64,000 nucleotides of DNA from Sphingomonas rhizophila. Its GTDB lineage: Bacteria > Pseudomonadota > Alphaproteobacteria > Sphingomonadales > Sphingomonadaceae. The position numbers and the translations under genes were made by a program. The stretch spans positions 2,493,484 to 2,557,483 of the forward strand of contig NZ_CP060717.1 in assembly GCF_014396585.1 (NCBI RefSeq), read 5' to 3'. The notes beneath the pieces are model-generated. The model did not search any database and was not told the DNA's origin. It saw only the letters and a program-made list of their open reading frames with translations. Each line of letters opens with the position of its first letter. Positions within the stretch are counted from its first letter, which is position 1. This document shows, piece by piece, positions 42,636 through 52,600 of the stretch.

Positions 42636-43709
42636 ATGCGCGCTTCGACCTCCCTCTTTCTTGCCGCCATGACGATGGCATTGCACTCGCCCATCGGCGC
42701 ACAGGCTGCGGCACCCGCGCCCGCGTTCTCGCCCGCGGCCGGCGCTTTCGACCAGGCGGTCGCCGGCAAGGTGTTGGCAGCGTTGGCCACTGCCCTCGAG
42801 GACAATTTCGTGCTTCCCTCGGTCGGGAAGAAATACGCGGAGGCAATCCGTGCGAAGGCTGCGGCTGGCGGCTATGCGCAACACTCGTCGCCGGAGGCGC
42901 TCGCGGAGGCCGTGACCGCCGATCTGCAGGCGATCCACAAGGACGGGCATCTTCGCCTGTTCCCGCCGGCAGTGCAGGGCAAGAAGCCGAAATATCGGAC
43001 GGAACCGGATATTGATGGCGCGATCGGCCGTTCGGGATGGCTGTCCGATTGCGTCGCCTACATCGAGCTGACGGTCTTCCCCGGCGACCCCGCAACGCTC
43101 GCCAAGCTCCGGCACTTCCTGGAGAGCCATCGCACCGCGGCTTCATTGATCATCGATATTCGGGGCCATCACGGCGGCGAGATTGCCGAAATCGACCTGC
43201 TCTCTTCCTATCTATACGGCGCACCGGCGGTTCTGGCGCAAATGGACACGCGGGTCGCGGCCGAGGAGGCGGGGCTGGGGGCGTTCGGGGACGGCCCGAC
43301 ACTGCGCCGGGTCGCCGGACCGGCCGGCGTGGTGCGCCGCGAACATTTCGTCACACCGCGCGCGAACGCCGGTCCGCTGACCAAGGCCAAGGTCTTCCTC
43401 CTCACCTCGAAACGGAGCATTTCGGCGGCTGAACATCTGGCGATGTCTTTCAAGAAAACGGGCCGGGCGACGTTGGTCGGCGAAACCACTGCCGGCGCGG
43501 GCCACTATGGCGATCCCTACCCGTTGCCTGGCGGTTTCAAGGTTTTCATCCCGTCAGGCCGCTCGTTCGACCCGACCACCGGGGAGGGATGGGAAGGCGA
43601 GGGGATAGCCCCCGACGTGGCCGTTCCAGCCGACCAGGCTCTGGATAAAGCGCTGCGCTTGGCCGGGGTCGGAAAGCCGGGCGCGGCAGCGCTCGCCGAG
43701 CTTCGCTAG
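42636..43709 (+). CDS. S41-family serine peptidase 2 (paralogue of the preceding gene)
   Basis: A 357-residue paralogue of the preceding peptidase, with signal peptide and the same blocks: VTADLQAIHKDGHLRL, LIIDIRGHHGGE and LLTSKRSISAAEHLAMS with the probable nucleophile Ser. The Asn and Gly-rich part of the first copy (RHNGGG) is RGHHGGE here, so the active site may have diverged. Tandem duplication that included the promoter region is the simplest origin. It converges with lysS, 15 bases apart. Confidence 0.86.
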   Translation: MRASTSLFLAAMTMALHSPIGAQAAAPAPAFSPAAGAFDQAVAGKVLAALATALEDNFVLPSVGKKYAEAIRAKAAAGGYAQHSSPEALAEAVTADLQAIHKDGHLRLFPPAVQGKKPKYRTEPDIDGAIGRSGWLSDCVAYIELTVFPGDPATLAKLRHFLESHRTAASLIIDIRGHHGGEIAEIDLLSSYLYGAPAVLAQMDTRVAAEEAGLGAFGDGPTLRRVAGPAGVVRREHFVTPRANAGPLTKAKVFLLTSKRSISAAEHLAMSFKKTGRATLVGETTAGAGHYGDPYPLPGGFKVFIPSGRSFDPTTGEGWEGEGIAPDVAVPADQALDKALRLAGVGKPGAAALAELR

Positions 43710-43724
43710 GACCGGGGCACCGGC

Positions 43725-45302
43725 TTAAGCGGCGGCGAGCGCTTCGGCGATCAGCCTTCGGCTGTTGTCGATGCCATAGAGCGCGATGAAGCTGCCCATG
43801 CGCGGGCCTTGGCTCGAGCCCAGCAGCGTTTCGTAGAGCGCCTGAAACCAGTGACGCAGGCTCTCGAACGGGTAGCGCTTGCCGATCTCGAACACCGCGT
43901 TCTGGATTTCGTCGGCGGGCGTGTCCGCGGCCATCTCCGCCAGCGCGGCGTCGAGATCGCGGAGCGCGTCGACCTCATGCCCGGCCGGCGCGCGGCGGTG
44001 GAGCGCCGGCGCGACGAAATCGCGGGCGTAGTTGACCGCTAGCCCGATGAGGGAGTCCAGTTCCGGATCACCCTGTGGCGACGTTCCCGGGGCGTAGCGC
44101 TGGACGAACCGCCATGCCGTCTCCTTGTCGCCGACACCCGGAAGCGACGCGAGGTTGAGCAGCAGGCCATAGGTCAGCGGCAGCGTTTCGGTCGGCACCT
44201 TGCCGCCGTGGATATGATGGACCGGATTGCCCAGCTTTTGCTCGATCGGCTGGTTCGGATAATTGCCGCGGAACTGGTAATATTCGTCGACCGCGCGCGG
44301 GATGACGCCGATGTGCAGGCTCTTGGCCTTCCGCGGCTCCCGGAAGGCGTAAAAGGCGATGCTCTCCTCGCTGCCGTAGGTCAGCCATTGCTCGAGGCTG
44401 AGGCCGTTGCCCTTCGACTTGGAGATCTTCTCGCCCTTTTCGTCGAGGAACATCTCGTAATTGAAGCCCTCCGGCGGGCGCCCGCCGAGGATGCGCGCGA
44501 TCTTCCCCGACTGGATGGTCGAATCGATCAAGTCCTTGCCGGCCATTTCATAGTCGACGCCAAGCGCGACCCAACGCATCGCCCAGTCGACCTTCCACTG
44601 CAGCTTGCTAAGCCCGCCCAGCGCCGACTGCTCGACCCGGCGGCCATCCTCGTCGGTAAAGGCGATCGTGCCCTGCTCGGCATCGACCACCTCGACTGGC
44701 ACCTGAAGCACCCGGCCTGTGCTTGGCGATACCGGGAGCACCGGCGAATAGGTCTGGCGCCGCTCCGCGCGAAGCGTCGGCAGCATCACGCCGAGGATCG
44801 CGTCCCACTGGCGAAGCACCTCGCGAAGCGTCTCGTCGAAACGGCCCGACGCATAATAATCGGTCGACGACGCGAATTCATATTCGAACCCGAACTGGTC
44901 CAGGAAGCGGCGCAGCATGGCATTGTTGTGATGGGCGAAGCTTTCATACTCGCCGAACGGGTCGGGCACCTGCGTCAGCGGCTTGCCGAGATGCTCGGCC
45001 AGCATCGCCTGATTCGGGACATTGTCCGGCACCTTGCGAAGGCCGTCCATGTCGTCGCTGAACGCCACCAGCCGTGTGGGTGCGCCGCCGGTCAACTCCT
45101 CATACGCATGGCGGACCATCGTCGTGCGAAGCACTTCGTTGAAGGTGCCGATGTGCGGCAGGCCCGACGGTCCGTATCCGGTTTCGAACAGTATCGGCTC
45201 CCCGTTGGGCTTGCCCTCCGGCCAGCGCTTGAGCAGCTTGCGAGCCTCCTCGTACGGCCAGGCCTTGGACGCGAGGGCGGCGGTGCGGAGTTCGTCGGTC
45301 AT
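43725..45302 (-). CDS. lysS: Class I lysyl-tRNA synthetase
   Basis: Charges tRNA-Lys. A 525-residue class I enzyme, the type found in archaea and many alphaproteobacteria, unrelated to the class II E. coli enzyme. The HIGH motif is HIGT at 50-53 (GPSGLPHIGTF) and the KMSKS motif is KISKSKGN. ATG 45302 gives MTDELRTAALAS; in-frame residues upstream are not conserved. It is divergent from the helicase gene with about 100 bases between starts. Confidence 0.95.
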   Translation of the reverse strand: MTDELRTAALASKAWPYEEARKLLKRWPEGKPNGEPILFETGYGPSGLPHIGTFNEVLRTTMVRHAYEELTGGAPTRLVAFSDDMDGLRKVPDNVPNQAMLAEHLGKPLTQVPDPFGEYESFAHHNNAMLRRFLDQFGFEYEFASSTDYYASGRFDETLREVLRQWDAILGVMLPTLRAERRQTYSPVLPVSPSTGRVLQVPVEVVDAEQGTIAFTDEDGRRVEQSALGGLSKLQWKVDWAMRWVALGVDYEMAGKDLIDSTIQSGKIARILGGRPPEGFNYEMFLDEKGEKISKSKGNGLSLEQWLTYGSEESIAFYAFREPRKAKSLHIGVIPRAVDEYYQFRGNYPNQPIEQKLGNPVHHIHGGKVPTETLPLTYGLLLNLASLPGVGDKETAWRFVQRYAPGTSPQGDPELDSLIGLAVNYARDFVAPALHRRAPAGHEVDALRDLDAALAEMAADTPADEIQNAVFEIGKRYPFESLRHWFQALYETLLGSSQGPRMGSFIALYGIDNSRRLIAEALAAA

Positions 45303-45400
45303 GGCGGGCGCGTTAGCGATTGCATCCGCCAAGGGGAAGGCGGCTGATTTTGCGACAGGGCGAGGGCGTGCCGTGTTGCCCTTTCGTTCCCGCATGGCCA

Positions 45401-48140
45401 ATGCTTCCCGCCGTGCAAGCGCTTGCCCTTCCTGCCCTTCACGCCACCCACAGCGGCATCTGGATCGCCCTGCCCGGCGAGGCGCCGCGCGAGGTGTCGC
45501 GGAGCGAAGCGATCGGCCGGCTCGCCGAAACGCCGCACATCCTCCTCAACGCACCGTTGGTCGGGCAGCGCCTGGGTTATCCCGAAACGTCCGGCATCGA
45601 CCTGCTCGAGCTGTTTGCCTTTCTGTTCCCGGCGCGCTTCGCGGTGCCGACCGTTGCGGGACTCGCGCGGGTTGCCGGCGTCGACCTTCCCGCGAGTGAT
45701 GCCGCGGCCGCCGGAACGCTGGCCTCGATTGCCGACGCGCTGCTGGCGACGGTGGCGGACGGCGCGTGGCCGGAACGCGAAGGCGCCTGGACCGCCAACG
45801 CGACGCTCTATCGCCTCGGGTGGAGCTGGGCGCCGATTATCGGCCAGCGGCTGGCGCGGCCCGAGAAGGCGGAGCGGTTCCTGTTCTCGCGCCTGCCGCA
45901 ATGGGAAGAAGCCGCCGAACGGCCAGCGCCTCGCGCTGTTTCGATCCCCGCCAACGACGCCCGGTCCAGGCTTGCCGAGCTGACCGGCCGCGGTTCGGAA
46001 CCGCGCGAGGGCCAGCGCGACATGGCCGCCAGTGTCGCCGAAATTTTCGCGCCACGTCGCGCTACGGGCGCACCGAACATGCTGCTGGCGGAGGCCGGGA
46101 CCGGGATCGGCAAGACCCTTGCCTATCTCGCGCCCGCCTCGCTGTGGGCGGAGCGGTCGGGCGGCACGGTGTGGGTATCGACCTTTACCAAGGCGCTGCA
46201 GCGGCAGCTCGATGCGGAGGGCAAGCGGCTGATCGCCGACGACGAGGAGCGCCGCCGCCGGATCGTCGTCCGCAAGGGTCGCGAAAATTACCTCTGCCTG
46301 CTCAACCTTGAGGACGCGATGCAAGGTGCCTTCGCGGGCCGGGCCGCGATCCTCGCGCAACTGGTCGGGCGATGGGCCGCCTACACCAAGGACGGCGACA
46401 TGGTCGGGGGGACTTGCCGGGCTGGCTGCCCAGCCTGTTCCGCCGGGCCGGCGCGACCGCGCTGACCGACCGGCGCGGCGAATGCGTCTACGCCGGCTGC
46501 CCGCACTATCGGAAATGCTTCATCGAGCGCGCCGAGCGCGCCGGGCGGGAAGCGGACCTCGTCATTGCCAACCATGCGCTGGTGATGGTCAACGCCGCGC
46601 GCGGCCGGCCCGATGCACCCACGCGAATCCTGTTCGACGAGGGGCATCACCTGTTCGACGCCGCCGATTCGACCTTCGCCGCCGCGCTGACCGGGCAGGA
46701 AGCGATCGAGATGCGCCGCTGGATCGTCGGGCCGGAAGGCAAGTCGCGCGGGCGGCGAAGGGGCCTTGCGGCACGGCTGCTCGACGTCTGTTCGTATGAC
46801 GACCAGGGGGCGGAGGCGCTTGACGCGGCGGTCGAGGCGGCGCGGGCCCTGCCGTCCGATGGCTGGCTCGGACGGCTGGCGGAGGGCGCCCCGTTCGGCC
46901 CGGTCGAAGCGCTGCTTCATGAGGTTCGCGGCACGGTCTACGCGCGGTCAAAGGCGCAGGAGGCCGGCTACGGCCTCGAAACCGAACTGGCCGAGCCCGA
47001 TGCCGCGCTGATCGCCGCCGCGACCGCCGCGCTCGAATCGCTGGAAGCGCTGGCCAAGCCGCTGGCCGCCCTGGTCCGCCGGCTGGAGGCGATCCTCGAG
47101 AACGCGCCCGACTGGCTCGATTCGCAGGCGCGGGCGCGGGTCGAGGGCGCGATCACCGGGCTCACTTGGCGGCGCGAAACGCTCTCCGCCTGGATCGGGT
47201 TGCTCGGACGCGTCGGCGGCGTGGCCGATCCCGACTTCGTCGACTGGCTAGCGATCGACCGGGTCGAGGGCCGTGAATATGACATCGGCCTCCACCGCCA
47301 CTGGCTCGATCCGACCCGGCCGCTGGCGCGGGCGGTGCTGGAGCCGGCGCACGGCGTGTTGGTCACCTCCGCGACCTTGCGCGGGCCGAAGGCTGGCCGC
47401 GCGCCGAGGCACGGACCGGGGCGTTGCACCTGCCGTCAACGGTCGGCCATTTCGAGGCGGCGAGCCCGTTCGACTATGGGGCGCAATCGGAAGTGCTCAT
47501 CGTCACCGACATCCCGCGCGGCGACATCGCCGGGCTGGCGGGGGCCTATGCAAGGTTGATCGAGGCGGCGGGCGGCGGGACGCTCGGCCTGTTCACCGCC
47601 ATCCAGCGGCTTCGCCAAGTTCATGCCCGGATTGCCGACCGCCTGGCGCGGGAGGGGTTAACCCTTCTTGCCCAGCACGTCGACCCGATCGACACCGGAA
47701 CGCTGGTCGACATTTTCCGTGATGACCCCAAGGCCTCGCTGCTCGGCACCGACGCGCTTCGCGATGGCGTCGATGTCCCGGGGGATTCGCTCCGCCTGGT
47801 GGTGATGGAGCGGGTGCCGTGGCCGCGGCCGACCGTTCTCCACGCGGCGCGGCGGCTGGCGGGCGGTGGCAGCGCCTATGACGATCAAGTGGTCCGGGCA
47901 AAGCTGGCACAGGGCTTCGGGCGACTGATCCGGCGGCAGGGCGACCGCGGGCTGTTCGTCATCCTGTCGGCGGCGATGCCGTCGCGGTTGCTCACCGCCT
48001 TTCCGCCCGAAGTCGCGGTGTCCAGGCTTCCGCTGGACCAGGCGATCGGCCGCGTCCGCCAGCGCCTATTCGGCGAGGGCGTCCTGCAGCCGGTCGCGGA
48101 TGCGGATCAGTTGGCCCAGGTCGAGCGCGGGCGCGACTGA
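45401..48140 (+). CDS. DinG/XPD-like ATP-dependent DNA helicase (two frameshifts)
   Basis: A superfamily 2 helicase of about 910 residues once repaired. Walker A is AEAGTGIGKT; the DEAH box is DEGHH (ILFDEGHHLFD); Cys residues in NYLCLL and GECVYAGCPHYRKC probably bind a 4Fe-4S cluster, as in XPD and DinG. Motif VI is near QGFGRLIRRQGDRG. One G is missing at 46406-46411 (G6 run) before DLPGWLPSLF, and one at 47383-47385 between TLRG and EGWPRAEAR. The last 75 bases overlap the convergent merR gene, which is unusually long and may hide another error. Confidence 0.85.
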
Positions 48141-48485
48141 CGCTGGCGGGGGCGCCGACGGCAAGTCGGCGGGCGTGAACTGTGGCCGCACCAAGTCTTC
48201 GGCCGGTTGAGACGCCGGTACCGGCTCGGGCGATGCGTCACCATTCTTGAGGAGCTTCTGCACTCCTTTGACGGTGTAGCCTTCCTCGCTCAGCAGGCGA
48301 TGGATCCGCCGCACCAGCTGCACGTCGGCGGGCCGGTAGTAGCGGCGGTTGCCGGCGCGCTGCAGGGGACGCAGCTGCGGAAACTTGGTTTCCCAATAGC
48401 GAAGGATGTGCTGCGCGACGCCGAGTTCGGCGCTCAACTCGCCGATCGTCCGGAAGGCATCCGGAGCCTTGTCGGCTGCGGCCAT
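48066..48485 (-). CDS. MerR-family transcriptional regulator
   Basis: A 139-residue regulator. The N-terminal winged helix (FRTIGELSAELGVAQHILRYWETKFPQ in outline, residues about 11-37) is followed by RRYYRPADVQLVRRI and a Pro-rich linker. No C-terminal metal or drug cysteines. It is the last gene of the rpmF-plsX-fabH-ihfA cluster and starts 8 bases after ihfA ends; this order is commonly conserved in alphaproteobacteria. Target unknown. Confidence 0.88.
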   Translation of the reverse strand: MAAADKAPDAFRTIGELSAELGVAQHILRYWETKFPQLRPLQRAGNRRYYRPADVQLVRRIHRLLSEEGYTVKGVQKLLKNGDASPEPVPASQPAEDLVRPQFTPADLPSAPPPASVAPALDLGQLIRIRDRLQDALAE

Positions 48486-48493
48486 CGGTGGCG

Positions 48494-48817
48494 CTACTTC
48501 GCGATCCGGTCGCGCATGATCTGGCTGGCGCGGAAGGTCATGACGCGGCGCGGCGCGATCGGCACTTCGACGCCGGTCTTGGGATTGCGGCCGACCCGCT
48601 CACCCTTGTCGCGCAGGATGAAGCTGCCGAAGCCCGAGATCTTGACGTTCTGGCCGACAGCAAGCGCGTGGCACATGTGATAGAGGACGCGTTCGACCAC
48701 GCTGGCGCTTTCGGCACGCGAAAGGCCCAGCCGGTTGTGGACGACGTCGGCGAGGTCCGCACGAGTGAGTGTGCTCGCTTGCATTGCCGCCGTCCGAGCG
48801 ATCCCCGCGTCCGCCAT
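48494..48817 (-). CDS. ihfA: Integration host factor alpha subunit
   Basis: DNA-bending nucleoid protein that works as a heterodimer with IHF-beta. A 107-residue HU/IHF fold: [11 protein letters not shown] at the start of the conserved region, [14 protein letters not shown], and [20 protein letters not shown], the beta-arm that intercalates into DNA. ATG 48817 is chosen because GGAG lies 8 bases upstream; an internal ATG at 48784 would give the shorter standard form. Confidence 0.93.
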   Translation of the reverse strand: MADAGIARTAAMQASTLTRADLADVVHNRLGLSRAESASVVERVLYHMCHALAVGQNVKISGFGSFILRDKGERVGRNPKTGVEVPIAPRRVMTFRASQIMRDRIAK

Positions 48818-48930
48818 GTCTTGTCTCCGCCCCAAACATCGGCGCCCTAACGCAGCGCCCGAAATTTTTGATACGCTAACGCAATCTTGCTGCGTCGGCA
48901 AATCGACTTTTGCCAGATTTCTGAACGGGT

Positions 48931-49890
48931 TCAATAGCGAACCGCCGCCGCTCCCCACGTAAATCCGCCGCCCATCGCTTCCAGGACGATGAGGTCGCCG
49001 CGCTGGATTCGCCCGTCGCGGACCGCGACATCGAGCGCCAGCGGCACCGACGCGGCCGAGGTGTTGGCATGCTGGTCAACCGTGACGACCACCTTTTCCG
49101 GCGGCAGGCCGAGCTTGCGCGCGGTCGCGTCGAGAATCCGCATGTTGGCCTGGTGCGGGACGACCCAGTCGACGTCCGAGGGTTCGTGGCCCGCCGCGTT
49201 GAGCACTTCGCCGAGCACGTCGGCCAGGTTGACGACGGCATGGCGGAATACCTCGCGTCCCTTCATGCGGAGCTTGCCGACGGTTCCAGTGGTCGACGGT
49301 CCGCCATCGACATAAAGCATGTCGTTGTGGCGGCCGTCGGCGTGCAGGCGGGTCGCCAAAATGCCGGCCTCGCCGTCCTCACCGACCAGCACCAGCGCGC
49401 CGGCGCCGTCGCCGAACAGGACGCAGGTCGTGCGGTCTTCCCAGTCGAGGATTCGGCTGAAGGTTTCGGCGCCGATCACCAGCGCGGCCTTGGCGCTGCC
49501 GCCGCGGACCATCGAATCGGCGACCGAGAGGGCGTAGAGGAATCCGGTGCAGACGGCGTGCACGTCGAATGCAATGCAGTCGTTGATGCCCAGCAGCGCC
49601 TGGACCTTGGTGGCGCTGGACGGGAAGGTGTGGTCGGGGGTGGCAGTGGCCAGCACGATCAGGCCGATGTCGGTCGGCTCGAGGCCGGCGGCGGCGATCG
49701 CCTTCACAGCCGCTTCGTGCGCCAGGCTGGCGGTCGTCTCGCCGTCGCCGGCGATGTAGCGGCTGCGGATCCCCGTACGCTCGACGATCCACTCGTCGGT
49801 GGTGTCGACCATTTGCGCCAGCTCGGCATTATCGACCCGCCGCTTGGGCAAGGCCGAACCGGTCCCGCGAATCACCGAACGAATCGTCAC
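48931..49890 (-). CDS. fabH: 3-oxoacyl-ACP synthase III
   Basis: Starts each fatty acid by condensing acetyl-CoA with malonyl-ACP. A 319-residue thiolase-fold enzyme with the catalytic triad Cys114 ([11 protein letters not shown]), His in PHQANMRI and Asn in [10 protein letters not shown]. Its start overlaps the plsX stop as ATGA. Part of the rpmF-plsX-fabH lipid cluster. Confidence 0.96.
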   Translation of the reverse strand: MTIRSVIRGTGSALPKRRVDNAELAQMVDTTDEWIVERTGIRSRYIAGDGETTASLAHEAAVKAIAAAGLEPTDIGLIVLATATPDHTFPSSATKVQALLGINDCIAFDVHAVCTGFLYALSVADSMVRGGSAKAALVIGAETFSRILDWEDRTTCVLFGDGAGALVLVGEDGEAGILATRLHADGRHNDMLYVDGGPSTTGTVGKLRMKGREVFRHAVVNLADVLGEVLNAAGHEPSDVDWVVPHQANMRILDATARKLGLPPEKVVVTVDQHANTSAASVPLALDVAVRDGRIQRGDLIVLEAMGGGFTWGAAAVRY

Positions 49891-50927
49891 GCCTCGGCCT
49901 CGTCGGCAAAGGCGTGGGCGCGGAACTCGTCGAGATCCTGGCCGATCTTGTTGGTGATGTCGTTGCGGACCATGCGCGCGGCGACGCCGATGGCGTTGGC
50001 GACGCCCTTCGGATTGGCGCTGCCGTGGCTTTTCACTACCAGCCCGTTGAGGCCGAGGAAGACCGCGCCATTGTGGTTGTTGGGGTCGAGGTGGACCTTC
50101 AGCAGGTTTAGCGCCGGCTTCGACAGCGCGAACCCGGCCTTGGATCGCAACGACGAGGTGAAGGCGCGGCGCAGCAGGTCGGTGACGAAGCGCGCGGTGC
50201 CCTCGGCGGTCTTGAGCGCAATGTTACCTGAAAAACCGTCGGTGACGACCACATCGACATCGCCGCGAGACAGCTTGTCGCCTTCGGTGAAGCCATCGAA
50301 CGCCATCGGCAAATAGGTCGCGTCGCGCAGCAGGGCGGCGGCCTCCTTCAGCTCGTCGGTGCCCTTCAGTTCCTCGGTGCCGATATTGAGCAGCTTCACC
50401 CGCGGCCGGTCGATCGACAGGACCGTGCGCGAATAGGCCGCGCCCATCACCGCGAACTGGACCAGGTTCTGGGCATCGCACTCGGTATTGGCGCCAAGGT
50501 CGAGCATGACGAGGTCATGGGTCATGGTCGGCAGCAGCGCGGCCAGTGCCGGCCGGTCGATGCCGGGCATGGTGCGAAGCGCCAGCTTGGCGATGGCCAT
50601 CAGCGCGCCGGTGTTGCCGCCCGACAGCGCGGCGTGGGCGTGGCCCTCCTTCACCGCGTTGATTGCAAGGCCCATTGACGTGTTGCGGGCGCGGCGGATC
50701 GCCTGGCTCGGCTTTTCGTCCGATTCGATCTTTTCGGTGGTGTGATGGATGGTGATCGCACGGGCCAACGCCGGGTGACGCGCCACTTCGGGGGCGATCA
50801 CCGCCTCGTCGCCGAACAGGTCGAACGACAGGCTCTTGTCCTTGCGAAGCGCGCGCGCCATTCCGCCGACAATGGCCGCCGGGCCAATGTCGCCTCCCAT
50901 GGCGTCAATCGCGATGCGCGGGCTCAC
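49887..50927 (-). CDS. plsX: Phosphate acyltransferase PlsX
   Basis: Makes acyl-phosphate from acyl-ACP for phospholipid synthesis. A 346-residue protein with [12 protein letters not shown] at the N terminus, [20 protein letters not shown] and [12 protein letters not shown]. The start is GTG 50927, with AGGA close upstream, just before the conserved [11 protein letters not shown]; longer in-frame forms add unconserved residues. It follows rpmF by 35 bases. Confidence 0.94.
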   Translation of the reverse strand: MSPRIAIDAMGGDIGPAAIVGGMARALRKDKSLSFDLFGDEAVIAPEVARHPALARAITIHHTTEKIESDEKPSQAIRRARNTSMGLAINAVKEGHAHAALSGGNTGALMAIAKLALRTMPGIDRPALAALLPTMTHDLVMLDLGANTECDAQNLVQFAVMGAAYSRTVLSIDRPRVKLLNIGTEELKGTDELKEAAALLRDATYLPMAFDGFTEGDKLSRGDVDVVVTDGFSGNIALKTAEGTARFVTDLLRRAFTSSLRSKAGFALSKPALNLLKVHLDPNNHNGAVFLGLNGLVVKSHGSANPKGVANAIGVAARMVRNDITNKIGQDLDEFRAHAFADEAEA

Positions 50928-50962
50928 GTCCTGGCGAGCTGGCGCCACCTCGACTAGTCCGC

Positions 50963-51142
50963 TCAGGCCTCGGTCGAAACGATTTCGCGACCGTTGTAGT
51001 GGCCGCAAGCCGCGCACAGGTTGTGCGGCAGCTTGAGTTCACCGCAGTTCGGGCATTCCTGGAAGCTGGTCACCTTCAGCGCGTCATGGCTGCGGCGCAT
51101 ATTCCGCTTCGAGGGCGAAGTTTTTCTCTTAGGGACGGCCAT
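50963..51142 (-). CDS. rpmF: Ribosomal protein bL32
   Basis: A 59-residue ribosomal protein. It starts [20 protein letters not shown] and carries the zinc-ribbon pairs CPNC and CAAC near the C terminus. ATG 51142 has TTGAGG upstream. First gene of the cluster with plsX, fabH, ihfA and merR, the widespread linkage of L32 to lipid synthesis. Confidence 0.96.
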   Translation of the reverse strand: MAVPKRKTSPSKRNMRRSHDALKVTSFQECPNCGELKLPHNLCAACGHYNGREIVSTEA

Positions 51143-51247
51143 TGCGGCTCTACCTCAACAAAGTACCAAAAAAATTGGCGACTCTCCACGCCTTGTCTCT
51201 CGGGGCAAACCCCTCGGCGGCGGATGGATCGTCGCGAACGAGTGCGC

Positions 51248-51275
51248 CCTATAGCGAAAAGCGGGACGAGCGCAA
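51248..51275 (-). promoter_or_regulatory. Candidate rpmF promoter
   Basis: On the minus strand TTGCGC (51270-51275) and TATAGG (51248-51253) are separated by 16 bases, about 105 bases before the rpmF start. Pattern-based, but it matches two other candidates in the window. Confidence 0.45.
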
Positions 51276-51434
51276 GCGGGGTGGTGGAGTTGCGTTTGCC
51301 GAAGGTGCGCGCGACAGGCGGCCGCTTAGGTTCACAAAGGTCGTGGAGAATGCCGCCTATTCGTGCCCGATGTCCGAACTTGAGGGAAAGCGTGCGCGGA
51401 GGCGCGGCGGTGTTGAATCTAGCGTTGTGAAAAG

Positions 51435-51468
51435 AGCCACCGCGGATGTTGGCGGGTGGCTGGTTTTT
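51435..51468. terminator. Bidirectional terminator-like hairpin
   Basis: AGCCACC pairs with GGTGGCT around a 13-base loop that can pair further. TGGTTTTT follows on the plus strand and CTTTT on the minus strand. It most simply ends the minus-strand unit of the two unrecognised genes at 51.6-52.6 kb. Confidence 0.6.
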
Positions 51469-51488
51469 AGGACAGCTGTTTCGCTGGT

Positions 51489-51512
51489 GTCCGCTTTGGG
51501 TGGAAAGCGGAC
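51489..51512. repeat. Palindromic repeat copy A
   Basis: GTCCGCTTT-GGGTGG-AAAGCGGAC: perfect 9-bp arms. Two related copies lie within 1.15 kb (51840-51863 and 52601-52624). The motif looks like a dispersed intergenic repeat. Confidence 0.7.
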
Positions 51513-51572
51513 GCTTCGTTAGTGTCCCCAGACTGTGAACGGGGTGTATCTGATTTGGTTGTCTCGGACGGT

Positions 51573-51812
51573 TTACTGGGCAGCAGCCGTGACTTCCTCG
51601 TCGTGCTCCCATTCGTCAGGCTCGAAAGTGAGCACCTTGTCTATATCGACAATGTCGTATCCATCGGCTCGCAGGGCGCTCTCTCCGGCATCTATGGCAG
51701 CACGAATATCTTCAGCGGGGACAACAACTGCGACGAAGCCACCAGCATAGCCCTCGCCTCCGAAGCGTTCGCTCGCAGCACTCAACTCAGCAAAGACGAG
51801 GAACACTCTCAC
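51573..51812 (-). CDS. Hypothetical small acidic protein
   Basis: A 79-residue protein if GTG 51812 is the start (AGG 8 bases upstream); a TTG at 51857, inside a repeat copy, would add 15 residues. The sequence is protein-like: FAELSAASERFGGEGYAGG, then AAIDAGESALRADGYDIVDID and an acidic tail with FEPDEWEHDEE. No family recognised. GC is lower than in neighbours and it lies between repeat copies A and B, which suggests an acquired or fast-changing gene. Confidence 0.55.
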   Translation of the reverse strand: MRVFLVFAELSAASERFGGEGYAGGFVAVVVPAEDIRAAIDAGESALRADGYDIVDIDKVLTFEPDEWEHDEEVTAAAQ

Positions 51813-51839
51813 GCTGACCTGATCCCATTGAACGCTAAT

Positions 51840-51863
51840 GACCGCAATGGGTCGCAAACGGAC
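51840..51863. repeat. Palindromic repeat copy B (degenerate)
   Basis: GACCGCAATGGGTCGCAAACGGAC, differing from copy C at three positions. It separates the two unrecognised minus-strand genes and overlaps the alternative TTG start of the downstream one. Confidence 0.6.
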
Positions 51864-51872
51864 GCTAGCGAG

Positions 51873-52573
51873 CTAGTTACGCCACTTCCTAAGCCGAGCG
51901 AGGAAGAAGTCCGGCATTCGGCCGGCAGTGTTTAGGTTTTCTCGCCGCAACGTGAAATCGAAAGAGAGTCCGTCACGGTAAATGACAAAGTCGCAATCGT
52001 AGGTCTCGATACCATCAACGTCCTGAGATGCTTGGCATGAAGGTGGCATCCAGTTAGCGGGTAACATCGATATTCCGTCAAAAGGTACTAGGCTGAAGCG
52101 CAGGCCTGCTGCTCCGAATTTGCCGTCCGCGCCAAGAATGTTGGGTACCCTGATCCATCCAGTGGTTTTCTCAATTTGAGGACGGCCTTGCTGCGCAATT
52201 TCACGTTCGATCCCAGCGAGGGCTTCTTTCCGATCAATGGCGAACCTGCGGGCCGTTTTCCCCCGAGAATTTGAACGACGACGTCGGCTTCAACGTCGTC
52301 CGAATAGCCATGGAATTGCCGCTTGTAGCCAGGCACCTCACGAGCCATTTCGTGGGACGGAATAAGCAACCACACTGACTCATCGGGCTCTTTTTCCAGC
52401 CCTTCGGCGCTCTCTAGCCACGGCAACCGAAAATTGCGCGCGAACTCGTATTGGTGCGGAACGGAATAGGCGGCCCCGTTCAGCTTGTATCGAGTCGAAC
52501 CGAAATGCGATTCCGCAACAACGGCAACGACCAAAGCGCCGAGCGCAAAAGCAACGATTTTCCTCCAACCCAT
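51873..52573 (-). CDS. Hypothetical exported or membrane-anchored protein (frameshifted)
   Basis: Two open pieces become one protein of about 233 residues if one base is added to the C5 run at 52260-52264: VVVQILGG then continues KTARRFAIDRKEALAGIE. An N-terminal hydrophobic helix (IVAFALGALVVAVVAE) suggests a signal anchor. The later part includes TTGWIRVPNILGADGK and ETYDCDFVIYRDGLSFDFTL. No family recognised. Codon use and GC are less extreme than in neighbours. Confidence 0.6.
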
Positions 52574-52600
52574 GGCTTCATCTTTCCACCGGCACTTAGC

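Larger units (their letters stand above)
51143..51572. other. Intergenic stretch of about 430 bases
   Basis: Holds the rpmF promoter candidate, a bidirectional hairpin near 51435-51468 and one palindromic repeat (51489-51512). Open frames here do not look like proteins: no conserved motif, no ribosome-binding site, and composition like reverse-complement noise. I see no gene and no recognisable RNA. Confidence 0.6.

Noticed and set aside
51142..51522. Open frame of 126 codons between rpmF and the repeat patch
   Set aside because: No motif, no ribosome-binding site, overlaps the rpmF promoter candidate on the other strand; composition does not look selected.
51522..51935. Open frame of 137 codons on the plus strand
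   Set aside because: Antisense to two minus-strand frames with better protein character, and it runs through a palindromic repeat.
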